Assembly: GCA_014360805.1 (NCBI GenBank)
Contig: JACIWU010000021.1
Location: 1 to 42,498 of the forward strand
Length of the DNA stretch: 42,498 nucleotides
Direction: 5' to 3'
Source: Chloroflexota bacterium
GTDB lineage: Bacteria; Chloroflexota; Anaerolineae; DTLA01
The stretch's first letter is position 1. Each line of letters starts with the position of its first letter. A program made the position numbers and the translations under genes. Shown one piece after another: positions 8,384 to 15,227 of this stretch. Below the pieces are notes generated by a model that saw only the letters and a program-made list of their open reading frames with translations, did not search any database and had not been told where the DNA came from.

Positions 8384-8394
8384 GGTGTGCAGTC

Positions 8395-10458
8395 GTGAAG
8401 CGTATTCTGGTCGTGGACGATGAGGAAAGCATCCGAATTACGCTGTCCACCATCCTCACCAGAGAGGGCTACACGGTTCAGGCTGTGGGCAGTTTTGACG
8501 AGGTTACGCAGATTCTCCCTTCCTTCCCCCCCGACACCATCATTCTGGACGTGCTCCTTCCCAAAGTCAGCGGCCTGGACATCCTCAAGTACCTCAAAGA
8601 GCAAGGCGTGGACGCCCCCGTGATCATTATCACCGGCGCGCCCGACATTCAAAGCGCGCGCGAAAGCCTCCGACACGGCGCCTACGATTACATCGCCAAA
8701 CCCTTCACCCTGGACATCCTGCGCCAGTCGGTCAGTCGCGCCATCAAAGAGAAAGAACTCCTGGACGCGCGGCGTGAACTGGAGGAACAGAAACGCCGCT
8801 ACCAGGAAGACCTGGAGCGCCAGGTTCGGGAGCGCACCGCCGAACTCCAGCGGCGCAACGCCGAACTGGCGGCGCTGAACCGCCTGGGCGCCATCCTCGC
8901 CGAATCGCTGTCGCTAGAGGATACGCTCCAGGGGGCATTGGCGGAACTGGTCGCGGCAGTGAGGTCGCCCCTGGGGGCCGTCTATCTCCTGCGCGACGGC
9001 TCGTTGTGGCCTGCTGCGGTGGTGGCCCAGAACAAGGCCGTGGCCGACCTGTGGCCGCCGTCTCTGGATGCGTCCGTGCTGGAAATCTCCGCGCCGGGGC
9101 CTGCGCGGGCGGCGCTGGAGGTGCTGCCCGACGACCTGCGCAAGGCTGTGGTGGCCGCGGGCGCGGACTCGGCATGGCTCACCGGCCTCATCAGCAAGGC
9201 CGAGGCGGAGGGCGTGCTGATCATCGCCGGCGGCGCTGAGGAGCCGGATGCGTCGCTCCTCTCGGCCTCTGCGCGCCAGATCGCCGTGGCGGTGCAGAAC
9301 GCAAAACTGTTTGAGGAATCGGTAACCCGCCGCCAGCACACCGAAGCCATCATCCAGAACATGGCCGACGGCGTCCTCGTACTGGACAGGCAGGACCGCA
9401 TCTCGGTGTGCAATCCCGCCTTGCGCAATATCCTGAACATCCTGCACGAAGACCTGCTGGGCCGCAGCATCCACGACTTTCGCGGATTGCCCGACCCTGG
9501 GTTGGCCGCGCTCTGGGAAATCGGCGCACCGTCCGCGGATCTGCTGGAGCAGTTGCAGGCTATGGCCTCCAACGACGCGGACGCCACAGGTTTGCCCGCG
9601 GTGGTGCGGAGAGAGGTCAGCCTGTCGGCCCCCCTGAACCGCGTGGTCATGGTCTACACCACGCAATTGCAGGACTTGGCCCACAACCCCTTGGGGCAGG
9701 TGCGCCTGGTGCGGGACATCACCCGCGAGCGCGAACTGGAGCGCATGAAGTCTGATTTTGTCTCTATCGTCTCGCACGAGTTGCGCACTCCCCTGTTCTA
9801 CATCAAGGGGTTCATAGAACTGCTCCTGCACGGCAAAGCCGAGGACCCCAAGGTCCGTACCGAGTTCTTGACCATTATCCGCGACCAGACGGATCACCTG
9901 ACCAAATTGGTGGAAGACATCCTGGACACATCCAAGTTGGAGCAGGGGAATTTCCTGCTCAAGCGCGAGCGCGTTCCCGTGGAGGACCTGATTCGGCAGG
10001 CGGTGGCCGATGCCGAGGGGATGGCTGCCAATGCCGGCGTGGCGTTGCGCGTGGAGATCGCGGAGCCGCTGCCGGAGGTCATCGGGGATTTCGTGCGGCT
10101 GAAGCAGGTGATGGCGAACCTGATCAGCAACGCGATCAAGTTCAGCAAATCGGGCGGTGCGGCCATCGTTCGCGGCTTGCCCAAGCCGGGAGAGGTCTGG
10201 GTACAGGTGGAGGATCAGGGGGCAGGCATCCCTTCCCAAAGCCTGCCTCACGTCTTTGACAAATTCTTCCAGGCCGAGCCCTCGCAAACCCGTTCCTCGG
10301 GCGGCGCGGGTCTGGGCCTGTACATCGCGAAGCAGATCATTGAGCATCTTGGCGGCCGCATCTGGGCCGAGAGCGAACTGGGCAAGGGTAGCACGTTCAC
10401 CTTTGCCCTGCCGGTACAGGAAGACCCCGCCGACGACGGCGACGCGAAAGGCTCGTGA
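8395..10458 (+). CDS. Receiver-GAF-PAS-histidine kinase
   Basis: Soluble multi-domain kinase of 687 aa. Order: receiver domain (1-120) with acidic pocket Asp8-Asp9, phosphoacceptor Asp52 (IILDVLLPK) and KPF; coiled coil (about 115-170); GAF-like domain (about 172-310); PAS domain (about 320-440, MADGVLVLDRQDRISVCNPA); HisKA with SHELRTP (His461); HATPase with N-box NLISNAIKFS, G1 DQGAGIP, F-box FDKFFQ and G2 GGAGLGLYIAKQ. All catalytic motifs are intact. No membrane segment is seen, so it reads a cytosolic cue or is driven through its receiver. The GTG at 8395 is chosen because GAGGTG lies 7 nt upstream and the product then starts VKRILVVDDE. It lies 11 nt after the degenerate kinase and 13 nt before the receiver-TadZ gene. 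Confidence 0.92.
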   Translation: MKRILVVDDEESIRITLSTILTREGYTVQAVGSFDEVTQILPSFPPDTIILDVLLPKVSGLDILKYLKEQGVDAPVIIITGAPDIQSARESLRHGAYDYIAKPFTLDILRQSVSRAIKEKELLDARRELEEQKRRYQEDLERQVRERTAELQRRNAELAALNRLGAILAESLSLEDTLQGALAELVAAVRSPLGAVYLLRDGSLWPAAVVAQNKAVADLWPPSLDASVLEISAPGPARAALEVLPDDLRKAVVAAGADSAWLTGLISKAEAEGVLIIAGGAEEPDASLLSASARQIAVAVQNAKLFEESVTRRQHTEAIIQNMADGVLVLDRQDRISVCNPALRNILNILHEDLLGRSIHDFRGLPDPGLAALWEIGAPSADLLEQLQAMASNDADATGLPAVVRREVSLSAPLNRVVMVYTTQLQDLAHNPLGQVRLVRDITRERELERMKSDFVSIVSHELRTPLFYIKGFIELLLHGKAEDPKVRTEFLTIIRDQTDHLTKLVEDILDTSKLEQGNFLLKRERVPVEDLIRQAVADAEGMAANAGVALRVEIAEPLPEVIGDFVRLKQVMANLISNAIKFSKSGGAAIVRGLPKPGEVWVQVEDQGAGIPSQSLPHVFDKFFQAEPSQTRSSGGAGLGLYIAKQIIEHLGGRIWAESELGKGSTFTFALPVQEDPADDGDAKGS

Positions 10459-10471
10459 GGAGGATGACCAG

Positions 10472-11608
10472 ATGGCCAAGCGGATTCTTGTGGTAGATGA
10501 TGACCCCACCGCGCTTCGGCTGATCGGTTACAGCCTGCAACAGGAAGGATACGATGTCCTGACGGCTGCCAGCGGGCTGGACGGCCTGGCCCAAGCGCGC
10601 CAGTTGCACCCGGACCTCGTTATTCTGGACATCATGATGCCGGACCTGGACGGATTTGAGGTCTGCCGCAGGTTGCGGGCCGACCCCGTAACGCGCAGGC
10701 TGCCCGTGCTCATGCTGACGGCCAAGGGCCAGGTGGCGGACAAGGTGGCCGGGTTCCGCGCGGGCGCCGACGACTACCTGGTGAAGCCGGCTGACCCGAG
10801 CGAACTGGTGGCGCGCGTCGCGGCGCTCCTTGCCCGCGCTTCCTACGCCGAGGCGCGGGAGGCGCGGGTGTTCGCCTTCGTAGGCGCAAAAGGCGGTGTC
10901 GGCACGACGACGGCAGCGGTGAATGCAGCGGTCCTCCTGGCCAAGGGCGGCCACAACGTTGTGCTGGCCGAGTTTCGCACTACGTTCGGAACGGCGTGTC
11001 TACAGTTGAACATTCGGCCGCGCGTGTCGCTGGGGCGCCTGTTCCGCGAGCGCGACACCCGCACCGGGCGGGAGATCATTGGCGCGTTGATGTCGCACGC
11101 CAGCGGGTTGAAGGTCCTGGCCGGCCCCCAGCAGCCGGAAGAGTACCTGGAACTGACGCCAGCAATGGTTTCCTCCACCCTGGACGCGCTGCGCCATTCT
11201 TCGGAGATGGTGGTGTTGGACCTGCCGGTGTCCTTCTCGCCTGCGTGGCGCGAGGCGGTGGAGCGCAGCGATTTCGTCGCGCTGGTTACGGAGCAGGATC
11301 CCACATCCCTGGCTGCCGCCAAGATGCTGCTGATTCTGCTCAAAGGGTTTGGGGTTGCTCCCAGCAACATCGGGGCGCTCATTGTCCATCGCGCGCGCGC
11401 ATCCACGGAGATGTCGGCGCTGCAGATTTCCAACTTCCTGGAACTGGGCCTCTTGGGGGTGATTCCTAGCGCGCCGGAGGAATGCGCCAGCGCCGCGCGC
11501 CTGGGCAGCCCGGTCGTGCTGGCCCAGCCGACGGCCAGCGTCTCGCAGGCGTTCGCCCAGGTGGCCGAGCGGCTCGCCGCCGAGCCGGTCATCCTCCAGC
11601 AGTTCTGA
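10472..11608 (+). CDS. Receiver domain fused to CpaE/TadZ-like ParA-family ATPase
   Basis: The 378-aa product joins a canonical receiver (1-122; Asp9-Asp11 pocket, phosphoacceptor Asp53 in VILDIMMPD, KPAD with Lys105) to a MinD/ParA-like domain of the CpaE/TadZ type (about 130-370). CpaE/TadZ proteins place pili secretion machinery, chiefly Flp/Tad pili, at cell poles or foci. The deviant Walker A reads GAKGGVGTTT (138-147): the signature Lys140 is kept but the P-loop Lys is replaced by Thr, as in other CpaE-like proteins. The usual Walker A' DxD reads EFRTTFG. Walker B-like VVLDLP is present. The receiver keeps all catalytic residues, whereas many CpaE receivers are degenerate. GAGGAGG precedes the ATG at 10472. 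No tad, cpa or flp gene lies in the window, so the controlled machine is unknown. Confidence 0.88.
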   Translation: MAKRILVVDDDPTALRLIGYSLQQEGYDVLTAASGLDGLAQARQLHPDLVILDIMMPDLDGFEVCRRLRADPVTRRLPVLMLTAKGQVADKVAGFRAGADDYLVKPADPSELVARVAALLARASYAEAREARVFAFVGAKGGVGTTTAAVNAAVLLAKGGHNVVLAEFRTTFGTACLQLNIRPRVSLGRLFRERDTRTGREIIGALMSHASGLKVLAGPQQPEEYLELTPAMVSSTLDALRHSSEMVVLDLPVSFSPAWREAVERSDFVALVTEQDPTSLAAAKMLLILLKGFGVAPSNIGALIVHRARASTEMSALQISNFLELGLLGVIPSAPEECASAARLGSPVVLAQPTASVSQAFAQVAERLAAEPVILQQF

Positions 11609-11610
11609 CC

Positions 11611-11625
11611 CTGCGCCCCGCGCAG
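11611..11625 (+). terminator. GC hairpin after the signalling cassette
   Basis: CTGCGC-CCC-GCGCAG begins two bases after the stop codon at 11608. There is no U-tract, so it may only stabilise or mark the 3' end. Confidence 0.3.
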
Positions 11626-11690
11626 CGATCCGGTTCCAGGTGTCGGCGTCCGTCATGCGAGGGGCGAAGCCGCGAAGTGAACTCGCGCCT

Positions 11691-11722
11691 ATTCGCGTAG
11701 ATTCGTGTTATTTGTGGATAGG
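11691..11722 (+). repeat. ATTCGTG-family intergenic repeat, copy 2
   Basis: Words ATTCGCGTAGATTCGTG and TTATTTGTGGATAG, same orientation as the copy at 24-53. It is followed within 7 bp by the palindrome at 11729. Confidence 0.8.
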
Positions 11723-11728
11723 TTATGC

Positions 11729-11753
11729 GCGACGCACCTCGGAGGTGCGTCGC
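11729..11753. repeat. 25-nt GCGACGCAC palindrome, copy 1
   Basis: Perfect 12-bp arms GCGACGCACCTC and GAGGTGCGTCGC around one central G. A near copy lies at 40952-40976, and related sequence forms the core of the composite elements at 451, 18641 and 35850. No T-tract follows, so it is not an intrinsic terminator. Confidence 0.8.
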
Positions 11754-11830
11754 ACGTCAGGTGTGGCGCGGGCCGGGGTCATCCACGGATGACTCGTCGG
11801 AATAGCCGCCGGGGACTACGCCCTGTTGTA

Positions 11831-11860
11831 TATTCGCGCAGATTCGCGTTATTCGCGGTT
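11831..11860 (+). repeat. ATTCGTG-family intergenic repeat, copy 3
   Basis: Words ATTCGCGCAGATTCGCG and TTATTCGCGG. It directly abuts the half double-hairpin element at 11864. Confidence 0.75.
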
Positions 11861-11863
11861 ACA

Positions 11864-11889
11864 GGGGGCAGGTATGGGAACCTGCCCTA
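11864..11889. repeat. Half copy of the double-hairpin repeat
   Basis: GGGCAGGT/ACCTGCCC arms (11866-11873 with 11880-11887) around ATGGGA. This matches the second hairpin of the element at 4550; the GGCGGCT hairpin is missing. Confidence 0.75.
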
Positions 11890-12030
11890 CGCTCCCTTTG
11901 TGTCTTTGCGTCTCCGTGTGGGATATTGTTCTCACACAAAGGCGCAAAGACACAAAGGGGTAAAGGCACGGAGAAAACCTCTTTGTGCCTTGGTGTCTCC
12001 GTGTGGGATACTTTTCTTACACAAAGAGTA
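11889..12030. repeat. Tandem ACAAAG/CTTTGTG repeat with long hairpin
   Basis: Two direct units of about 84-nt period, each with GTCTCCGTGTGGGATA and ending ACACAAAG (11910-11940 and 11995-12024). Within unit 1 perfect 17-bp arms CCCTTTGTGTCTTTGCG (11894-11910) and CGCAAAGACACAAAGGG (11943-11959) form a long hairpin. The array ends 23 bp before the phnC -35 element. Confidence 0.75.
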
Positions 12031-12052
12031 GGGGCGCAGAGCGGCCATCGTG

Positions 12053-12081
12053 TTGCGGGCCGTGCCAAAATGGTGTATTAT
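12053..12081 (+). promoter_or_regulatory. Sigma70-like promoter for the phnC operon
   Basis: TTGCGG (12053-12058), a 17-bp spacer and TATTAT (12076-12081). Transcription from about 12088 excludes the in-frame ATG at 12070 and supports the GTG start at 12127. Confidence 0.5.
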
Positions 12082-12126
12082 CCGATAGCAGCAGCCGATT
12101 CTCGGATTCCTTTCCAGGAGGGGCAT

Positions 12127-12885
12127 GTGCTTGAAATCCAGCACCTGACAAAAATCTACGAAGACGGAACCCGTGCGCTTCACGACGTCAGTTTCACCGT
12201 CAAGGACGGCGAATTCGTCATCCTGATCGGCCTGAGCGGGTCCGGAAAGTCCACGCTGTTGCGCTGCATCAATCGCCTGGTGGAGCCTACCAGCGGCAAG
12301 GTCATCTGGAACGGGGTGGACATCACGGCGGCTTCGCCGAAAGAACTGCGGGAGATTCGCCGCAACATCGGCATGATCTTCCAGCAATTCAACCTGGTCA
12401 AGCGATCCTCGGTGATGACCAACGTGCTGTCGGGCCGCCTGGGCTACGTGAATACGTGGGCCAGCATCCTGGGGCAGTTCAGCAGGGAGGACCGCCAGCG
12501 CGCCCTGGCGAGCCTGGAACGCGTGGGCATCAGCGAGAAGGCGTACAACCGCGCCGATTCGTTGAGCGGGGGCCAGCAGCAGCGTGTGGGCATCGCGCGC
12601 GCCCTCATGCAGGCGCCCAAACTCATGCTGGCCGACGAACCGGTGGCCAGCCTGGACCCCGCCACCTCGCACTCGGTGCTCAAGTACCTGGAGCAACTCA
12701 ACAAGGAGGACGGCATTACCGTCCTGTGCAGTCTCCATTTTCTGAGCCTGGCGCGCCGCTACGGTTCGCGCATCATCGCCCTCAAGGCCGGGGAGATCGT
12801 CTTTGACGGCCTGCCCAAAGACATTGACCACCAACGCTTCCAGGAAATCTACGGCGAAGAGGCCATAGAAGTGGAGATCGCCTGA
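12127..12885 (+). CDS. phnC: Phosphonate-type ABC transporter ATP-binding protein
   Basis: ATPase of a PhnCDE-type importer for phosphonates or related phosphorus compounds; it works on the inner face of the membrane with the PhnE-like permease encoded next. The 252-aa product carries Walker A GLSGSGKST, a Q-loop (GMIFQQFNLVKR), signature LSGGQQQR, Walker B LMLADEP, a D-loop (SLDP) and an H-loop His in CSLHFLSLA, where PhnC proteins have a similar SLH. Insert LSGRLGYVNTWASILGQFS is typical of PhnC. The GTG at 12127 is chosen because AGGAGG (12116-12121) lies 5 nt upstream, the length fits the family, and the predicted transcript starts after the alternative ATG at 12070. The permease starts 28 nt after its stop. 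Confidence 0.9.
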   Translation: MLEIQHLTKIYEDGTRALHDVSFTVKDGEFVILIGLSGSGKSTLLRCINRLVEPTSGKVIWNGVDITAASPKELREIRRNIGMIFQQFNLVKRSSVMTNVLSGRLGYVNTWASILGQFSREDRQRALASLERVGISEKAYNRADSLSGGQQQRVGIARALMQAPKLMLADEPVASLDPATSHSVLKYLEQLNKEDGITVLCSLHFLSLARRYGSRIIALKAGEIVFDGLPKDIDHQRFQEIYGEEAIEVEIA

Positions 12886-12913
12886 TGTCCATTCTCGCAC
12901 GGGGAGAGCAACG

Positions 12914-14641
12914 ATGAGCGAAAACCAGAACGAGGTCCTGCGTCGCGGCGACAAGATCATCGTCACGCGTGGCGTCAGCCGATTCAGGGTGGCCCGGCAT
13001 CGCCTGACCGGACTTCTCACCGATGTTTTGGCCCTCTGCTATTTGTACGCATCCGTTCGGCTGTTGGTGCTCCAGTTGCCGAAGTACAAGGAAGCCGTGA
13101 AAGCAAGCACGGGCCAGCCCGTGCTGTACGTGCCGTGGGCCATCGTCATTTCGGTTGCGATTGTGGTGGCCCTCTTCTGGGGCAGCCTGGGGCGGTCGCT
13201 CGGCGGGCGTGTGGGTAACATTGAGTACAGCCGAAACGGGAGCAAGGAGGTATCCCTTTTCAGGCGGCTGCTCCACGCCCTGTTGAACGCCGTCGGCATG
13301 GTCCCCGCGTACATCGCACTGTGGTGGCTGCATACCCACAACCCCCGCTTTGAAACGTGGACGCTGGTAACGCTGCCGCTGCTGGTGCTGTTCCTATGGG
13401 CGCTGGTGGACCCCAAGGGGCGCACCCTGGTTGACCGGATTGCGGGGGTTGAAGTCTCCTTGCCGGAATACCGCCAGGTGGTGGATCTCCGGGTGCGGCC
13501 CCGCCCGTGGTACACCCGCTCGTGGGGCGCGGTGGCGCTGGCCATACTCATCCTCTCCTACACCACCGGCTGGGTGATCACCAAGATTGACTTGGACGCC
13601 CTGGTGCGGGACGCGCCTCGGGCCAAGCCCCTGTTTGTGGATCTGGTTACGCCGGACTTGTTTGAGCGGACGCCCACCGACCAGATCGCCCGCGCCAAGT
13701 ATCAGATTCCCTGCTCGGGCACACCGCCCGCTCCGTCCGAGGTGGTGCCAGGCAAGCCCAGCCTCATCATCACGCGCGGCGGGACCTGCGGCGAGCGCGG
13801 CGACCTCATCGCCATTCGGGGCGAGAACTTCGCGCCCAACGCCAAGGGTCTTTTGTTCTGGGTGGATCCCATCGGGATGAAGGATCGTATCCGCGGTATC
13901 CAGACCGACGCCGACGGGAAGTTTGAGTACACCTTCAACGTGCCCAACGCGCGTGGCACCGACTACGAAATCCACGAAGTGGAAGCGGTCATCTCGGTGC
14001 CTGCCGGGCCCTGGAGGGCGACGGTAACCCTCCGCATGGTCATTGACAAGATGATTGAGACCATATTCCTGGCGCTGATGGCTACCACGCTGGGCGTCAT
14101 CATCGCCATCCCCATCAGTTTCCTGAGCGCGCGCAACTTGATGATCCACAATCCCATCAGCGCGACCATCTACTACATCACGCGCACCGTCATGAACATC
14201 ATGCGCTCCATTGAGCCGCTCATCTGGGCGCTGATTTTCGTCGTGTGGGTGGGCATCGGCCCGTTCGCGGGCGTGCTTGCCCTTACGCTGCACACCGTCG
14301 CGGCTCTGGCCAAGTTGTACTCCGAGGCGATTGAAAGCATAGACCCTGGCCCGATTGAGGCGGTTACCGCCACCGGCGCAGACCGTGTCCAGACCATCGC
14401 CTATGCCGTTGTACCGCAGATGATCCCGCCGTTCATCGCATTCACCATCTACCGCTGGGACATCAACGTGCGCATGAGCACGGTCATCGGGTTGGTGGGC
14501 GGCGGCGGTATCGGCTTCCTGCTGATCCAGTGGATCAACCTGCTCCAGTATCGGCAGGCGGCCACGGCGGTCTGGGCTATTGCCCTGGTCGTGGCCATCA
14601 TGGACTACGTGAGCGCCATCGTGCGCGAAAGACTGGTCTGA
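12914..14641 (+). CDS. phnE: PhnE-family permease with RDD-like N-terminal domain and extracytoplasmic insert
   Basis: Membrane permease of the phosphonate-type importer, 575 aa against about 270 for ordinary PhnE. Residues 1-190 form an extra domain with three or four hydrophobic segments and an RDD-family-like end (LVDPKGRTLVDRIAGVEV). TM1 of PhnE lies near 203-222. An insert follows (about 225-375) whose centre, LIITRGGTCGERGDLIAIRGENFAPNAKG through DADGKFEYTFNVP, looks like an IPT/TIG or Ig-like beta-sandwich. The canonical permease core (about 376-575) has the EAA loop EAIESIDPGPIEAVTATGAD (471-490) and VGLVGGGGIGFLL-like ends typical of PhnE. GGGGAGAG precedes the ATG. No PhnD binding protein is encoded nearby, so the insert may take part in ligand capture; that is inference. 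Confidence 0.88.
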   Translation: MSENQNEVLRRGDKIIVTRGVSRFRVARHRLTGLLTDVLALCYLYASVRLLVLQLPKYKEAVKASTGQPVLYVPWAIVISVAIVVALFWGSLGRSLGGRVGNIEYSRNGSKEVSLFRRLLHALLNAVGMVPAYIALWWLHTHNPRFETWTLVTLPLLVLFLWALVDPKGRTLVDRIAGVEVSLPEYRQVVDLRVRPRPWYTRSWGAVALAILILSYTTGWVITKIDLDALVRDAPRAKPLFVDLVTPDLFERTPTDQIARAKYQIPCSGTPPAPSEVVPGKPSLIITRGGTCGERGDLIAIRGENFAPNAKGLLFWVDPIGMKDRIRGIQTDADGKFEYTFNVPNARGTDYEIHEVEAVISVPAGPWRATVTLRMVIDKMIETIFLALMATTLGVIIAIPISFLSARNLMIHNPISATIYYITRTVMNIMRSIEPLIWALIFVVWVGIGPFAGVLALTLHTVAALAKLYSEAIESIDPGPIEAVTATGADRVQTIAYAVVPQMIPPFIAFTIYRWDINVRMSTVIGLVGGGGIGFLLIQWINLLQYRQAATAVWAIALVVAIMDYVSAIVRERLV

Positions 14642-14677
14642 TCCCTGGGCGTTGCCCGGGCTTCACGGAGGGAAACG

Positions 14678-15154
14678 ATGAACCTGCTCAAGCGCAAGTT
14701 GCCGGAACCTGTATCCGCCTGGATGCTCCTGGCGTGCGCGGTGATCCTTGCGGCGCTCCTGGCGGGCAGTCTGGGCAGCGCGGGGGCCTCCATGCTGTTC
14801 CAGTCGCCCATCTCGCCCCCAGGGCCAAGCCCCACCGACACGCCCGTGGTTACGGAGGAGCCGACTGTAGTCCGCACGCCGACCGTCATCTACGTGGAGC
14901 CGACGCCGTTCCCCACGCCTGGGGAATTGCCGCCGGCGCTGCCCACAACGCCGGGCCAGCCCACAGTCCCGCCACCTCCGACGCCGGAGTTGCCGACGTT
15001 CACGCCGGTGCCCATCACCCCGGCCCCAACCGTCGCCCCACAGCCCACCGCCGGAGGCCCCACGCCCGTGCTGTGGATCATCGTCGGGCTGGTGATCGTC
15101 GGGCTGTTCGTCGTGATCGCGATCTCGCCCAAGAAGCCCAACGCGGAAGAATAG
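14678..15154 (+). CDS. Pro/Thr-rich protein with N- and C-terminal membrane segments
   Basis: No family recognised. The 158-aa product has an N-terminal TM or signal anchor (AWMLLACAVILAALLAGSLG), a central extracytoplasmic Pro/Thr-rich stretch of about 90 residues (40-130) with repeated TPTP, PTPEL and TPVP words, and a C-terminal TM (VLWIIVGLVIVGLFVVIAI) followed by a short KKPNAEE tail. This looks like a wall-spanning spacer anchored at both ends, or an uncleaved signal plus C-terminal anchor. GGAGG lies 5-6 nt before the ATG at 14678, and the gene starts 36 nt after phnE, so it may belong to the transporter operon. It is followed by a strong hairpin at 15179-15209. A role with the transporter is inferred from position only. 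Confidence 0.75.
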   Translation: MNLLKRKLPEPVSAWMLLACAVILAALLAGSLGSAGASMLFQSPISPPGPSPTDTPVVTEEPTVVRTPTVIYVEPTPFPTPGELPPALPTTPGQPTVPPPPTPELPTFTPVPITPAPTVAPQPTAGGPTPVLWIIVGLVIVGLFVVIAISPKKPNAEE

Positions 15155-15178
15155 CCTCGCTGCGCGGCGAATCTCCAA

Positions 15179-15209
15179 CCAGAGCGCGCCGACCGAAGGC
15201 GCGCTCTGG
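15179..15209 (+). terminator. Strong 12-bp hairpin after the phnCE operon
   Basis: Perfect stem CCAGAGCGCGCC/GGCGCGCTCTGG with loop GACCGAA, 24 nt after the stop at 15154. It has no U-tract, but position and stability fit a transcription terminator or 3' stabiliser. Confidence 0.6.
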
Positions 15210-15227
15210 CGCATGTGAGCCAGAACG

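Larger units (their letters stand above)
11609..12126. other. Intergenic region (518 bp) rich in repeats, before phnC
   Basis: No credible gene is seen. It holds a GC hairpin, two ATTCGTG-family repeats, a 25-nt GCGACGCAC palindrome, half a double-hairpin element, a tandem ACAAAG-type array with long hairpin, and the phnC promoter. Short open frames here are built of repeat sequence. Confidence 0.65.

Noticed and set aside
12070-12126. ATG at 12070 as the phnC start
   Set aside because: It lies between -35 and -10 of the predicted promoter and lacks a ribosome site; GTG 12127 has AGGAGG 5 nt upstream.
11926-12126. Extra N-terminal coding sequence upstream of phnC
   Set aside because: Its codons come from the ACAAAG repeat and would precede the promoter.
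14678-15154. Pro-rich protein as the missing PhnD
   Set aside because: It has no periplasmic-binding-protein fold length or motif; only two TM segments and a low-complexity linker.
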